From: Pseudomonas sp. SDI | GTDB lineage: Bacteria > Pseudomonadota > Gammaproteobacteria > Pseudomonadales > Pseudomonadaceae | Direction of reading: 5' to 3' | Length of the DNA stretch: 64,000 bases | Assembly: GCF_003105155.1 (NCBI RefSeq) | Contig: NZ_QETK01000017.1 | Coordinates: 1 to 64,000, forward strand | Shown: positions 9,280 to 18,110 of the stretch, piece by piece | Numbering within the stretch: position 1 is the first letter of the stretch | How the letters are laid out: every line of letters starts with the position of its first letter | Program-made: the position numbers and the translations under genes | Notes under the pieces: generated by a model | The model's input: only the letters and a program-made list of their open reading frames with translations | The model's database searches: none | What the model was told of the DNA's origin: nothing

Positions 9280-10299
9280 ATGAGCGAAGAATCAACCGCC
9301 CTGCCCCTGCCAGAGGCTTCCAGCGCAACACCTGCGAGCCAACCACCACGGTCACGCCGGGCACGCACCAGCCGCACGCCGGTCGATGCCGAGATCGGCG
9401 TCATCAGCCAGCAGCCCGCCGCGCTCAAGGTCGCTTCGGCGCCACGCGGTTCCAGCGAAGACAGCACGGCAGCAAAACTGCCGGACAGCTACCCGTACCG
9501 CAGCCGCATGCGCCGCATCGAATACGAGAACGCCAAGCACGCCCTGCAGATCGAACTGCTCAAGGTGCAGAGCTGGGTGAAAGACACCGGCCAGCGCATC
9601 GTCGTGCTGTTCGAGGGCCGCGACGCCGCCGGCAAGGGCGGTACCATCAAGCGCTTCATGGAGCACCTGAACCCGCGTGGCGCACGCATCGTCGCCCTGG
9701 AAAAGCCTTCCGAGCAGGAACAGGGCCAGTGGTACTTCCAGCGTTACGTGCAGCACCTGCCGACCGCCGGGGAAATGGTCTTCTTCGACCGCTCCTGGTA
9801 CAACCGCGCCGGCGTCGAGCGGGTGATGGATTTCTGCACGCCGCATCAGTACCTGGAATTCATGCGCCAGGCACCCGAGCTGGAGCGCATGCTCTGCAAC
9901 AGCGGCACGCTGCTGTTCAAATATTGGTTCTCGGTGAACCGCGAAGAGCAACTGCGCCGCTTCATCTCGCGCCGCGACGACCCGCTCAAGCACTGGAAGC
10001 TGTCGCCCATCGACATCAAGTCGCTGGACAAGTGGGACGAGTACACCGCCGCCAAGGAAGCCATGTTCTTCCACACCGACACCGCCGATGCGCCGTGGAC
10101 AGTGATCAAGTCCGATGACAAGAAGCGCGCGCGGATCAACTGCATCCGTCACTTCCTGCACTCGCTGGACTACCCTGGCAAGGACCTCAGGGTGGCCCAC
10201 CTGCCCGACCCGCTGCTGGTCGGACGCGCCTCGCGCGGGCTGGAAGAGGACGAACGCAGCGACACCAAGCGTACCCGCCAACTGTTGCTGCCGGCCTGA
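9280..10299 (+). CDS. ppk2: Polyphosphate kinase 2 family protein
   Basis: This 339-residue PPK2-family enzyme transfers phosphate between polyphosphate and nucleotides in the cytoplasm. Walker A is FEGRDAAGKGGTIKR, Walker B is EMVFFDRSWYNRAG, and the lid segment reads FSVNREEQLRRFISRRDDPLKHWKLSPID. The core is preceded by some 65 low-complexity residues rich in Ser, Pro and Ala. MSEESTALPL was chosen as start; a longer open frame upstream has no family match. Direction of reaction (NDP formation or polyphosphate synthesis) and subclass cannot be decided here. It stands alone between tRNA-Phe and a small conserved gene. Confidence 0.93.
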   Translation: MSEESTALPLPEASSATPASQPPRSRRARTSRTPVDAEIGVISQQPAALKVASAPRGSSEDSTAAKLPDSYPYRSRMRRIEYENAKHALQIELLKVQSWVKDTGQRIVVLFEGRDAAGKGGTIKRFMEHLNPRGARIVALEKPSEQEQGQWYFQRYVQHLPTAGEMVFFDRSWYNRAGVERVMDFCTPHQYLEFMRQAPELERMLCNSGTLLFKYWFSVNREEQLRRFISRRDDPLKHWKLSPIDIKSLDKWDEYTAAKEAMFFHTDTADAPWTVIKSDDKKRARINCIRHFLHSLDYPGKDLRVAHLPDPLLVGRASRGLEEDERSDTKRTRQLLLPA

Positions 10300-10368
10300 G
10301 GCTTGGGTTTGTCGGCAAACTGCGATTCAATACGCACCAATTTGCCGTCTTACCTCAAGGATCCACCC

Positions 10369-10803
10369 ATGGCCTCCACTACCAAGCAACAGAAACGCGC
10401 CAAACGCGCCGCGACCAAGGCGCGGCAGAACCGCATGGTGCGCAGCGGCCAGGCGGTCAAGGGCGGCGGCGAGAGCACCAGCACCAGCGTCGACCAGGTG
10501 TTCAACAAGGCGATGGATTCGGGCAGCTACAACGCCCTGTTCGACAAGATGAAGAGCGCCCAGGAAACCAGCCTGGAATCGATGATTTCGGTGTTCCTGG
10601 TCGACCCCTTGCTGGCACTGGTACTCAAGGGCCACAGCGAAGAACACTCGACCGACTACATTTGCAAGGTGCTGTGCGCCTACCGCCAGTGGCTGGATGG
10701 TACCGAGGAAGAGGAAGCGATGGCGTGGCTAGAGAGCGATGAGTTCCAGAGCGCCTATGTGACGGCTTCCGAGATCGTCTCGAAGCAGAAGAAGTTCGGC
10801 TGA
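10369..10803 (+). CDS. Conserved hypothetical protein, basic N-terminus
   Basis: A 144-residue protein with no family I can name. The N-terminal 35 residues are strongly basic (MASTTKQQKRAKRAATKARQ, followed by more Arg and Lys), which suggests nucleic-acid binding. The rest is acidic and helical, with ESMISVFLVDPLLALVLKGHSEEH and a Trp-containing motif CAYRQWLDGTEEEEAMAWLESDEFQSAY. No signal peptide or membrane span is visible. The ATG at 10369 follows CAAGGATCCACCC, a usable ribosome site; an upstream in-frame start gives a non-conserved-looking leader. It ends before a strong terminator and is probably monocistronic. Confidence 0.75.
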   Translation: MASTTKQQKRAKRAATKARQNRMVRSGQAVKGGGESTSTSVDQVFNKAMDSGSYNALFDKMKSAQETSLESMISVFLVDPLLALVLKGHSEEHSTDYICKVLCAYRQWLDGTEEEEAMAWLESDEFQSAYVTASEIVSKQKKFG

Positions 10804-10820
10804 GGCGACAGGCCAACAAA

Positions 10821-10855
10821 AAAGGCCGCGATCCTTGCAGATCGCGGCCTTTTTG
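10821..10855. terminator. Bidirectional terminator between convergent genes
   Basis: AAAGGCCGCGAT (10821-10832) pairs perfectly with ATCGCGGCCTTT (10841-10852). T runs follow on both strands, serving the gene ending at 10803 and gabP on the other strand. Confidence 0.92.
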
Positions 10856-10867
10856 TTTAACCGAGTG

Positions 10868-12262
10868 TCAGTTATCCAGCACAGCCCGGCCAACACCTTC
10901 GGCCTTGCGTTTGCGCGCCACCAGCAGGCCCGCCGCAACCACGGCAATGCTCAGCAGGCCGGTCGCCACGATCTCGGCGCGATGGTCCGGACGGATCAGC
11001 ATCAGCGTCAGCACGCCAACGATGAACACGATGGTCGCCCAGGTCAGCCCCGGGAACAGCCACATCTTGAAGGCGATCGTCTCGCCCCGCGCCATGCGCT
11101 GACGACGCATGCGCAACTGCGACACGGCAATCACCAGGTACACCAGCAGCGCGATTGCACCGGAGCTGGCCAGCAGGAACTCGAACACCTGAGCCGGCGC
11201 CACATAGTTGGCAAACACGGTCAGGAATGCCGCTGCGGTCGACAGCAGCACGGCCACGTGCGGCGTGCCGCTGGTGGTCGTGCGCTGGGCCATGGCCGGC
11301 GCGTCGCCGCGTTTGCTCAGCGAGAACAGCATGCGCGAGGAGGTGTACAGCGCCGAGTTCAGGCAGCTGGTGACCGCGATCAAGACCACGATGTCGACGA
11401 TGATCTTGGCGTTCGGGATGCCCATCATCTGCAGCACGGTCTGGTACGAACCGACTTCAGCCAGCGCTGCGTTGTTCCATGGCACCAGGGCCACAACGAT
11501 GAAGATCGACACGAGGTAGAACAGGAAGATCCGCCAGATCACCGAGTTGGTCGCCTTGGTGATCTGCTTGCCTGGGTCTTTCGACTCGGCCGCCGCAATG
11601 GTGACGATCTCGGTCCCCATGAACGAGAACATGGTAGTCAGCATCGCCGCCAGCACCGCGCCCAGGCCGTTAGGCATGAAGCCCTGGGTGTCGAACAGGT
11701 GGCTGACGCCGCTGACCTGGCTGTTCGGCATGAAGCCGAAGATCGCTGCCAGGCCAAGAATGATGAAGCCGATGATCGCAATCACCTTGAGCAGCGCGAA
11801 CCAGAACTCGAACTCGCCGTAGTTCTTTACGCTGGCCAGGTTGGTGGCGGTGAGCAATAGAGTGATGACCAGGGTGAATACCCAGATCGCCACGTCGGGG
11901 AACCACGCATGCAGGATGGTGGCGGCGGCGTTGGCTTCCAGCGGAATCACCAGCACCCAGAACCACCAGTACAGCCAGCCGATGGTGAAGCCGGCCCAAT
12001 GGCCGATGGCCTTGTCGGCGTAGGTGGAGAACGAGCCGGTGTCGGGCGACGCCACGGCCATTTCGGCGAGCATGCGCATCACCAGCACCACCAGGGTACC
12101 CGCCGCGGCATAGGCCAGCAGCACGGCCGGGCCGGCCTCGGCAATCGCATGGCCGGAGCCGACGAAGAGGCCCGCGCCGATCACACCGGCAATCGACAGC
12201 ATGGTCACATGCCGCTGCTTGAGCCCCTGAGCGAGGTCATTGGAGTTGTTCGTACCGCTCAT
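10868..12262 (-). CDS. gabP: Amino acid permease, GABA permease type
   Basis: This is a 464-residue inner-membrane amino acid/proton symporter of the APC family. It is closest in appearance to GabP (4-aminobutyrate permease), given LKQRHVTMLSIAGVIGAGLFVGSG in helix 1 and FSFMGTEIVTIAAAESKDP in the helix 6 region. About twelve hydrophobic segments are present. MSGTNNSNDLAQGL was taken as start, ten residues inside the longest frame, because AGG is suitably placed before it. The substrate assignment is by family resemblance only. The next gene to the right is divergent, leaving a 626 bp shared upstream region. Confidence 0.85.
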   Translation of the reverse strand: MSGTNNSNDLAQGLKQRHVTMLSIAGVIGAGLFVGSGHAIAEAGPAVLLAYAAAGTLVVLVMRMLAEMAVASPDTGSFSTYADKAIGHWAGFTIGWLYWWFWVLVIPLEANAAATILHAWFPDVAIWVFTLVITLLLTATNLASVKNYGEFEFWFALLKVIAIIGFIILGLAAIFGFMPNSQVSGVSHLFDTQGFMPNGLGAVLAAMLTTMFSFMGTEIVTIAAAESKDPGKQITKATNSVIWRIFLFYLVSIFIVVALVPWNNAALAEVGSYQTVLQMMGIPNAKIIVDIVVLIAVTSCLNSALYTSSRMLFSLSKRGDAPAMAQRTTTSGTPHVAVLLSTAAAFLTVFANYVAPAQVFEFLLASSGAIALLVYLVIAVSQLRMRRQRMARGETIAFKMWLFPGLTWATIVFIVGVLTLMLIRPDHRAEIVATGLLSIAVVAAGLLVARKRKAEGVGRAVLDN

Positions 12263-12888
12263 AAAACTACCTTTGCAAAGAATGGCGTTCATCCCGCGTC
12301 GTCAGTCAACAGCCCCTTGTGAGGACTGCCGCTACATCCTGTGGCGGGGTGAGATGGCAATAACCGAGCCAGATCCATGACCGTTCGCGGGAAAGTTCTG
12401 ACGCCCACGATTGGCGAGGCTTACGGCGCATTCGGCCACGGGATGACCGAAAGGCCGCCGACCTTGCCATAAAAGCGACGATTACCGAAATACTCACTTA
12501 CAATTGCCGACGGACGCACCAGCAGTGCACCTAGGTAACACCCCCATTCGTTTTATGGGGCATTTGGGTGCAACTGGGGTGCAACCACCCGCTGGCCAAT
12601 TCAGGCCCCTGACGGCCGGCGGTTCCTGTACCTGCGGTCAAATACGGCTTTCCAGCAGCGGCCAAAAATGGCACCATCGCGCCTTTTTTCATCACGGCTC
12701 CAGCCTTGGAAACCGGGGTGAGCGGACATCCGCGCGACAGTCCGCTGTCGCAATGCGACACCCGCCCCCTGCCCAGCTGATTGCCCCTCCCGCCGTTGTT
12801 GGCTGTCATCCGGGCGCTATGCTAGCGTGGCGCCTCGCCAGGAAGGCAGCCAACAAGCAGGAGCGCACAGAACACATGAGGACCGCAC
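12263..12888. other. Divergent intergenic region between gabP and the ABC operon
   Basis: This 626 bp stretch holds no convincing gene. It should contain promoters for both neighbours; TATGCT at 12818-12823 is a possible -10 for the ABC operon with a weak -35 (TTGTTG, 12796-12801). Short open frames on both strands lack family features. No terminator or known riboswitch was recognised. Confidence 0.5.
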
Positions 12889-13662
12889 ATGGCTGAGGCC
12901 ACGCCCGCGCTGGAAATCCGCAACCTGCACAAACGCTACGGCGAGCAGGAGATTCTCAAGGGCATTTCCCTGACCGCCTGCGATGGCGACGTCATCTCGA
13001 TCCTCGGATCGTCCGGCTCCGGCAAGTCCACTCTGCTGCGCTGCATCAATCTGCTGGAAAACCCGCACCAGGGGCAGATCCTGGTGGCTGGCGAAGAGCT
13101 CAAGCTCAAGGCGGCAAAAAATGGCGAACTGATCGCCGCCGACAACAAGCAGATCAATCGCCTGCGCAGCGAGATCGGCTTCGTCTTCCAGAACTTCAAC
13201 CTGTGGCCGCACATGAGCATCCTCGACAACATCATCGAGGCGCCGCGGCGGGTCCTGGGGCAGAGCAAGGCCGAGGCCATCGAAGCCGCCGAAGCGCTGC
13301 TCGACAAGGTCGGCATCCACAACAAGCGGCACAGCTACCCGGCCGAGCTGTCCGGCGGCCAGCAACAGCGTGCGGCCATCGCCCGCACCCTGGCCATGCA
13401 ACCGAAAGTCATCCTGTTCGACGAGCCCACCTCGGCCCTCGACCCGGAAATGGTCCAGGAAGTGCTCAACGTGATCCGCGCCCTCGCCGAAGAAGGCCGG
13501 ACCATGCTGCTGGTAACCCACGAAATGAATTTTGCCCGTCAGGTGTCCAGTGAAGTGATCTTCCTGCACCAGGGCCTGGTCGAAGAGCAGGGAACGCCGC
13601 AGCAGGTTTTCGAAAACCCGAACTCGGCGCGCTGTAAACAATTCATGTCCAGCAACCGCTAA
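12889..13662 (+). CDS. Polar/basic amino acid ABC transporter, ATP-binding protein (HisP/AotP type)
   Basis: This is a 257-residue ATPase of a type I amino acid importer at the cytoplasmic face of the inner membrane. Walker A is GSSGSGKSTLL, the Q-loop is FVFQNFNLWPHMS, the signature is LSGGQQQRAAIART and Walker B with D-loop is VILFDEPTSALDPE; the switch His is in LLVTHEMNF. GAGGA precedes the ATG. It is the first gene of a four-gene operon (ATPase, binding protein, two permeases). The family fits histidine, lysine, arginine or ornithine uptake. No operator was recognised. Confidence 0.95.
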   Translation: MAEATPALEIRNLHKRYGEQEILKGISLTACDGDVISILGSSGSGKSTLLRCINLLENPHQGQILVAGEELKLKAAKNGELIAADNKQINRLRSEIGFVFQNFNLWPHMSILDNIIEAPRRVLGQSKAEAIEAAEALLDKVGIHNKRHSYPAELSGGQQQRAAIARTLAMQPKVILFDEPTSALDPEMVQEVLNVIRALAEEGRTMLLVTHEMNFARQVSSEVIFLHQGLVEEQGTPQQVFENPNSARCKQFMSSNR

Positions 13663-13675
13663 CGGAGCAACACGC

Positions 13676-14437
13676 ATGCAGACCTACAAGAAATTCCTCC
13701 TGGCCGCTGCCGCCACACTGGTGTTCTCGGCCAATGCCATGGCTGCGGAAAAACTGCGCATGGGCATCGAGGCGGCCTACCCGCCGTTCAACAACAAGGA
13801 TGCCAGCGGCCAGGTCGTCGGCTTCGACAAGGACATCGGCGACGCCCTGTGCGCGAAGATGAAAGTCGAGTGCGAAGTGGTTACCTCCGACTGGGACGGC
13901 ATCATCCCGGCACTCAACGCCAAGAAGTTCGACTTCCTGATCTCCTCGCTGTCGATCACCGACGAGCGCAAGCAGGCGGTTGATTTCACCGACCCGTACT
14001 ACTCGAACAAGCAACAGTTCATCGCGCCGAAAAACGTCGACTTCAAAACCGACCGCGCTTCGCTCAAGGGCAAGACCATCGGCACCCAGCGCGCCACCCA
14101 GGCCGCTACGTGGCTGGACGACAACGGCGGCATGGACGGCGAGTTCAAGGTCAACCTGTATGACGGCCAGGAAAACGCCTACCTCGACCTGACCTCCGGC
14201 CGCCTCGACGCCATCCTCGCCGACAAGTACGCCAACTACGACTGGCTGAAGTCCGACGCGGGCAAGAACTACGAGTTCAAGGGCGACCCGGTCAACGACA
14301 GCGACAAGGTCGGCATTGCCGTGCGCAAAGGCGACAACGAACTGCGCAACAAGCTGAACGCCGCACTGAAGGAAATCGTTGCCGACGGCACCTACAAGAA
14401 GATCAACGACAAGTACTTCCCGTTCAGCATCTATTGA
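13676..14437 (+). CDS. Periplasmic amino acid binding protein (ArgT/HisJ/AotJ type)
   Basis: This is a 253-residue periplasmic solute receptor for the adjacent ABC importer. A Sec signal peptide is plain (MQTYKKFLLAAAATLVFSAN with likely cleavage after AMA-A). The mature protein begins EKLRMGIEAAYPPFNNKD and contains VVGFDKDIGDALCAKM, SLSITDERKQAVDFTDPYY and a conserved Cys pair typical of HisJ/ArgT (LCAKMKVECEV). These match the SBP_bac_3 family that binds basic amino acids. It lies 13 bp after the ATPase gene. The exact ligand needs binding data. Confidence 0.93.
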   Translation: MQTYKKFLLAAAATLVFSANAMAAEKLRMGIEAAYPPFNNKDASGQVVGFDKDIGDALCAKMKVECEVVTSDWDGIIPALNAKKFDFLISSLSITDERKQAVDFTDPYYSNKQQFIAPKNVDFKTDRASLKGKTIGTQRATQAATWLDDNGGMDGEFKVNLYDGQENAYLDLTSGRLDAILADKYANYDWLKSDAGKNYEFKGDPVNDSDKVGIAVRKGDNELRNKLNAALKEIVADGTYKKINDKYFPFSIY

Positions 14438-14494
14438 TTCGCCCCGATTGGCAGCGCCCGTGTGGCGCTGCCGGTCCCTTGAACAAACCTGCCC

Positions 14495-15190
14495 ATGAAT
14501 ATTGATCTCCACGGATTCGGTCCGGCGCTTCTGGCCGGCACACTGATGACCGTAAAACTGGCGTTGTCGGCCCTGTGTCTGGGGCTGGTACTGGGGCTGC
14601 TTGGCGCCCTGGCGAAAACCTCGCCGTACAAACCGCTGCAATGGCTGGGCGGCTTCTATTCCACCCTGGTGCGCGGCGTACCCGAGCTGCTGTGGGTGCT
14701 GTTGATCTACCTTGGCACCGTCAGCCTGATGAATCAGATTGGCGCGTGGCTGAATATTCCCGACCTCGCGCTGAGTGCCTTCGCCGCGGGCGTCATTGCC
14801 CTGGGCCTGTGCTTCGGCGCGTACGCCACGGAAGTGTTCCGTGGTGCGATCCTGGCCATCCCCAAGGGCCACCGCGAGGCCGGCCTGGCCTTGGGCCTGT
14901 CGAAAGGGCGGATCCTTTCCAAACTGATCCTGCCGCAGATGTGGCGGATTGCCCTGCCGGGCCTGGGCAACCTGTTCATGATCCTGATGAAGGACACGGC
15001 ACTGGTCTCGGTCATCGGCCTGGAAGAAATCATGCGTCGCTCGCAAACCGCCGTGACCGTGACCAAAGAACCGTTCACCTTCTACGTGGTCGCCGCCCTC
15101 ATGTACCTGGGCTTGACCGTTCTGGCCATGATTGGCATGCACTTCATGGAAAAACGCGCCGCGCGCGGTTTCGCGAGGCCGAACCAATGA
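14495..15190 (+). CDS. Amino acid ABC transporter permease (HisQ type)
   Basis: A 231-residue inner-membrane permease with about five membrane spans. The EAA loop that contacts the ATPase reads GAILAIPKGHREAGLALGLSKGRILSKLILPQ. The N-terminal segment GPALLAGTLMTVKLALSALCLGL is typical of HisQ/ArtQ. Its stop codon overlaps the start of the second permease (ATGA), consistent with assembly as a heterodimer. A 57-base gap with a short GC-rich inverted repeat (GGCAGCGCC and GGCGCTGCC near 14450) separates it from the binding-protein gene and may tune the binding protein to permease ratio. Confidence 0.94.
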   Translation: MNIDLHGFGPALLAGTLMTVKLALSALCLGLVLGLLGALAKTSPYKPLQWLGGFYSTLVRGVPELLWVLLIYLGTVSLMNQIGAWLNIPDLALSAFAAGVIALGLCFGAYATEVFRGAILAIPKGHREAGLALGLSKGRILSKLILPQMWRIALPGLGNLFMILMKDTALVSVIGLEEIMRRSQTAVTVTKEPFTFYVVAALMYLGLTVLAMIGMHFMEKRAARGFARPNQ

Positions 15191-15876
15191 ACTGGGAAGT
15201 CATCATCAAGTGGCTGCCGCGCCTGGCCCAGGGCGCGACGCTGACCCTGGAACTGGTGGCCATCGCGGTCATCGCCGGCCTGATCCTGGCCATCCCGCTG
15301 GGGATCGCCCGCTCGTCGCGGCTGTGGTACGTACGCGCCCTGCCCTACGGCTACATCTTCTTCTTCCGCGGCACGCCGCTGCTGGTGCAGCTGTTCCTGG
15401 TGTATTACGGCCTGGCGCAGTTCGACGCGGTACGCAACAGCGCGTTGTGGCCGTACCTGCGCGATCCGTTCTGGTGCACCGTACTGACCATGACCCTGCA
15501 CACCGCCGCCTACATCGCCGAGATCCTGCGTGGCGCGCTGCAGGCCATCCCCAAGGGCGAGATCGAGGCAGCACGGGCATTGGGCATGTCCCAGGCCAAG
15601 GCGATGTTCTACATTCTGCTGCCACGGGCGGCGCGCATCGGCTTGCCGGCCTACAGCAACGAAGTGATCCTGATGCTCAAGGCCAGCGCCCTGGCCAGCA
15701 CCGTGACCCTGCTGGAACTGACCGGTATGGCACGTACGATCATTGCCCGCACCTACATGCCGGTGGAGATCTTCTTCGCCGCCGGGCTGTTCTACCTGCT
15801 GATCTCCTTCCTGCTGGTCCAGGGCTTCAAGCTGCTGGAGCGCTGGTTGCGAGTGGATGCCTGCCAGGGTCGCTAG
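15187..15876 (+). CDS. Amino acid ABC transporter permease (HisM type)
   Basis: This is a 229-residue second permease of the importer. MNWEVIIKWLPRLAQGATLTLELVAIAV is a standard HisM start, and the longer open frame upstream is only the antisense-free extension into the first permease. FFFRGTPLLVQLFLVYYG and the EAA loop GALQAIPKGEIEAARALGMSQAKAMFYILLP are conserved. It is coupled by ATGA to the HisQ-type permease. It ends the operon, although no strong terminator is visible before the next gene 58 bp downstream. Confidence 0.95.
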   Translation: MNWEVIIKWLPRLAQGATLTLELVAIAVIAGLILAIPLGIARSSRLWYVRALPYGYIFFFRGTPLLVQLFLVYYGLAQFDAVRNSALWPYLRDPFWCTVLTMTLHTAAYIAEILRGALQAIPKGEIEAARALGMSQAKAMFYILLPRAARIGLPAYSNEVILMLKASALASTVTLLELTGMARTIIARTYMPVEIFFAAGLFYLLISFLLVQGFKLLERWLRVDACQGR

Positions 15877-15933
15877 ACCCGGCCGACGGGGTTGGCGCAG
15901 ACTGGCGCCATCCCCGTCATCCCCGCCTTGCTC

Positions 15934-17151
15934 ATGACCGAAGCCAACGCCCTGCGCGGCGACCAACTGCTGAGCCGCTTCCAGGCCCTGGACAGCTTTT
16001 TGCTGACCTACCAGCGCTTGTGGCGCCCGCGTCCGTTTACCGCCCTGCACCTGCCCTGGGAAGCCGAGCATCCGGCGCTGGCCAGCTGGCTGCGCGGGCG
16101 GTCGCTGGAGCAGGCGGAAGCGGCGCACAACCAGCCTGAGGCATTGCCGGCGCCGGCGCCTTATCCACAGATTGCCGCGCAGGCCAGCGCGCTGGCGGCG
16201 CTGGGCGAGTTATCCACAACGCCGCTGCATGCCCCGGACGCGCGCTTGAATGTCGATGTGCCCGGGCGTAAATGGCAGCAGATCGAAGCCTTCGGCAGCC
16301 ACCTGAACTTTGCCCGGCCGCCGCAGCACTGGCTGGACTGGTGTTCCGGCAAGGGTCATCTGGGGCGGCGGTTGCTGCGGGGCGGCCAGCAACTGACCTG
16401 CCTGGAGTTCGATGCGGCGCTGGTCGAGGCCGGGCAGGCGCTCAGCGCCCATCATCGCCTGGCGGCCGCGCATCGCTTGCAGGATGTGCTGGCCGCCGAC
16501 GCCGCCGGGCAACTCGACGCCAGCCACACCCCGGTCGCCCTGCACGCCTGTGGCGACCTGCATGTGCGCCTGATGCAACTGGCCAGCGCCGCCGGCTGCC
16601 GCCAGCTGGCCATTGCGCCATGCTGTTACAACCGCACGCAGGGGCCGCGCTACACGGCGTTATCCACAGCCGCGCAGGCCTCGGCGCTGGAGCTGTCCAT
16701 CGATGACCTGGGCTTGCCCTTGAGCGAAACGGTTACCGCCGGCAGCCGGGTGCGCCGCCAACGCGACCAGTCGATGGCGCGCCGGCTGGGCTTCGACCTG
16801 CTGCAACGCCAGCAGCGCCAGTGCGACGAGTACCTGCCCACCCCGTCGCTGCCCAGCAACTGGCTGAACAAGCCCTTCGACGCGTACTGCCGCGACCTGG
16901 CCCAACTCAAAGGCCTGACGCTGCTGGGCAACCCCGACTGGGCCGCCCTGGAAGCCGCCGGCACAGCGCGCCTGGCTGAAGTGCGCAACCTCGAACTGCT
17001 GCGCAACCTGTTCCGCCGCCCGCTGGAACTGTGGCTGGTGCTCGATCGCGCGCTGTACCTGCGCGAGCAGGGCTTTGACGTGACCCTTGGCGTGTTTTGC
17101 CCACACCCGCTGACCCCGCGCAACCTGATGCTGCTGGCGGAGCGCGAGTAA
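15934..17151 (+). CDS. SAM-dependent methyltransferase (Methyltransf_32 type)
   Basis: This is a 405-residue putative class I methyltransferase. The SAM-binding motif appears as HWLDWCSGKGHLGRRLL, the acidic end of strand 2 as LTCLEFDAALVEAG, and a central VALHACGDLHVRLMQLA is followed by LAIAPCCYNRT, a combination seen in GSTCD/Methyltransf_32 proteins. The substrate is unknown. MTEANALRGDQLLSRF was chosen as start. The gene carries three perfect TTATCCACA DnaA boxes inside the frame, two of which use the rare Leu codon TTA (as Leu-Ser-Thr), and a fourth follows the stop. Confidence 0.85.
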   Translation: MTEANALRGDQLLSRFQALDSFLLTYQRLWRPRPFTALHLPWEAEHPALASWLRGRSLEQAEAAHNQPEALPAPAPYPQIAAQASALAALGELSTTPLHAPDARLNVDVPGRKWQQIEAFGSHLNFARPPQHWLDWCSGKGHLGRRLLRGGQQLTCLEFDAALVEAGQALSAHHRLAAAHRLQDVLAADAAGQLDASHTPVALHACGDLHVRLMQLASAAGCRQLAIAPCCYNRTQGPRYTALSTAAQASALELSIDDLGLPLSETVTAGSRVRRQRDQSMARRLGFDLLQRQQRQCDEYLPTPSLPSNWLNKPFDAYCRDLAQLKGLTLLGNPDWAALEAAGTARLAEVRNLELLRNLFRRPLELWLVLDRALYLREQGFDVTLGVFCPHPLTPRNLMLLAERE

Positions 17152-17170
17152 GCCTTCAGCTTGTGGATAA
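16161..17170. promoter_or_regulatory. Cluster of four perfect DnaA boxes
   Basis: TTATCCACA occurs at 16161-16169, 16210-16218 and 16660-16668, and its complement TGTGGATAA at 17162-17170. Two copies are translated as TTA TCC ACA, using a leucine codon that is very rare in this GC-rich genome. A DnaA-titrating or DnaA-activating role is an inference. Confidence 0.6.
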
Positions 17171-17365
17171 CTCTGTGGGCAATGTTGCGCGGGCACCATG
17201 AAAAATCATGGATCCAAGCGCTTTAATCGCCTGGTCATTTTTTGTTCATGTTTTAAACATCAGAAAAAACAGCCATTTGCGCAAACGCGTAGAAATTGCC
17301 GGCCGGCGATGCCCACGGCGCCTGGCTGGCATGCGCCTTGTGCATAAGCGATTGAACAAAACGCG

Positions 17366-17695
17366 CTAAGCGAGCTTGAGCAGGCCCATGCCGCCGACCA
17401 GCAGAAGCAGGCCGAGCCAGCCGCGACCGGCCAGACGCTGGCCGAACAGGGCCCAGCCCATGGCGACGGTGGCGAGGATGCCGAAGCCACCCCAGATGGC
17501 ATAGGCCATCGACAGCGGGATGTCCTTGACCGCCTGCGCCAGCGCGGTGAACGCGGCCAGCACACAGACAATCGAGACGGCACCGATCCAGCGTTTGCGC
17601 AGGCCGTCGGAGTATTTCAGCAGCAGGTTGGCGAGCACTTCCAGCACGATCGCCAGGCCCAGCCAGGCGAACGGCATCAGGTTCGAATTCAGCAT
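17366..17695 (-). CDS. mdtI: SMR family spermidine exporter subunit MdtI
   Basis: This 109-residue small multidrug resistance protein has four membrane helices. The helix 1 Glu ([17 protein letters not shown]) is the family's proton and substrate site. [24 protein letters not shown] matches helix 3-4 of MdtI rather than EmrE. It overlaps mdtJ by 7 bases. MdtI and MdtJ form a heterodimer that exports spermidine in E. coli; the same role is inferred. The downstream 200 bp (17160-17365) is AT-rich with no evident strong terminator. Confidence 0.92.
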   Translation of the reverse strand: MLNSNLMPFAWLGLAIVLEVLANLLLKYSDGLRKRWIGAVSIVCVLAAFTALAQAVKDIPLSMAYAIWGGFGILATVAMGWALFGQRLAGRGWLGLLLLVGGMGLLKLA

Positions 17696-18051
17696 GGCAG
17701 GGCCTCCTGTGCATTTTCACGAACGGCCGTGGCGCTGCGCGTACCCGACTTGATCAGCAGGATGCCGGCGATCATCACGCCCAGGCCCAGGGCCTTGAGC
17801 AGACCGAGGCTTTCGCCCAGCCAGGTAACGCTGACCAGGGTGATCAGCACGATGCCGATGCCTTCCCACAGGGCGTAAGCGACGCCCAGCGGCACGCGCT
17901 TAACGGCCAGCGCGAGGAAGCCATAGGACAAACCGATCATGCCGTACATCAGGCCGTGGCCGAGCAAGGCCGAATCGCTGGCGAATTTCATCGAGGTGGT
18001 GCCGATCACTTCGGCAACAATGGCGATTAACAGATAAATCCAGGAACGCAT
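17689..18051 (-). CDS. mdtJ: SMR family spermidine exporter subunit MdtJ
   Basis: This is a 120-residue partner of MdtI with four membrane helices: [17 protein letters not shown] in helix 1 with the functional Glu, then [26 protein letters not shown]. The C-terminal tail after GILLIKSG is polar. GGGAGGG five bases before the ATG is an unusually strong ribosome site, but it lies inside two competing hairpins and behind a 25-codon upstream ORF, suggesting translational control. Read together with mdtI (overlap 7 bases) it encodes a heterodimeric polyamine exporter. Confidence 0.93.
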   Translation of the reverse strand: MRSWIYLLIAIVAEVIGTTSMKFASDSALLGHGLMYGMIGLSYGFLALAVKRVPLGVAYALWEGIGIVLITLVSVTWLGESLGLLKALGLGVMIAGILLIKSGTRSATAVRENAQEALPC

Positions 18052-18052
18052 G

Positions 18053-18108
18053 ATGCCCTCCCATGGGCATAGGAAAATTCAGACAGTGCAGGTGCCGAAA
18101 ATGGGAGG
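18053..18108 (-). promoter_or_regulatory. mdtJ leader helices that occlude the ribosome binding site
   Basis: In the minus-strand transcript CCUCCCAU (18108-18101) can pair perfectly with AUGGGAGG (18064-18057), which contains the mdtJ Shine-Dalgarno sequence. A mutually exclusive local hairpin AUGCCC-AUGGGA-GGGCAU (18070-18053) also covers part of it. The CCUCCCAU element begins two bases after the stop codon of the upstream ORF. Confidence 0.6.
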
Positions 18109-18110
18109 AG

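Noticed and set aside
12820..12896. 25-codon basic frame overlapping the start of the ABC ATPase gene as a leader peptide
   Set aside because: Its ATG lies within the proposed -10, there is no ribosome site, and no alternative structures were seen.
13643..15187. 514-codon minus-strand frame
   Set aside because: It is the complement of the binding-protein and permease genes and shows no family signature or ribosome site.
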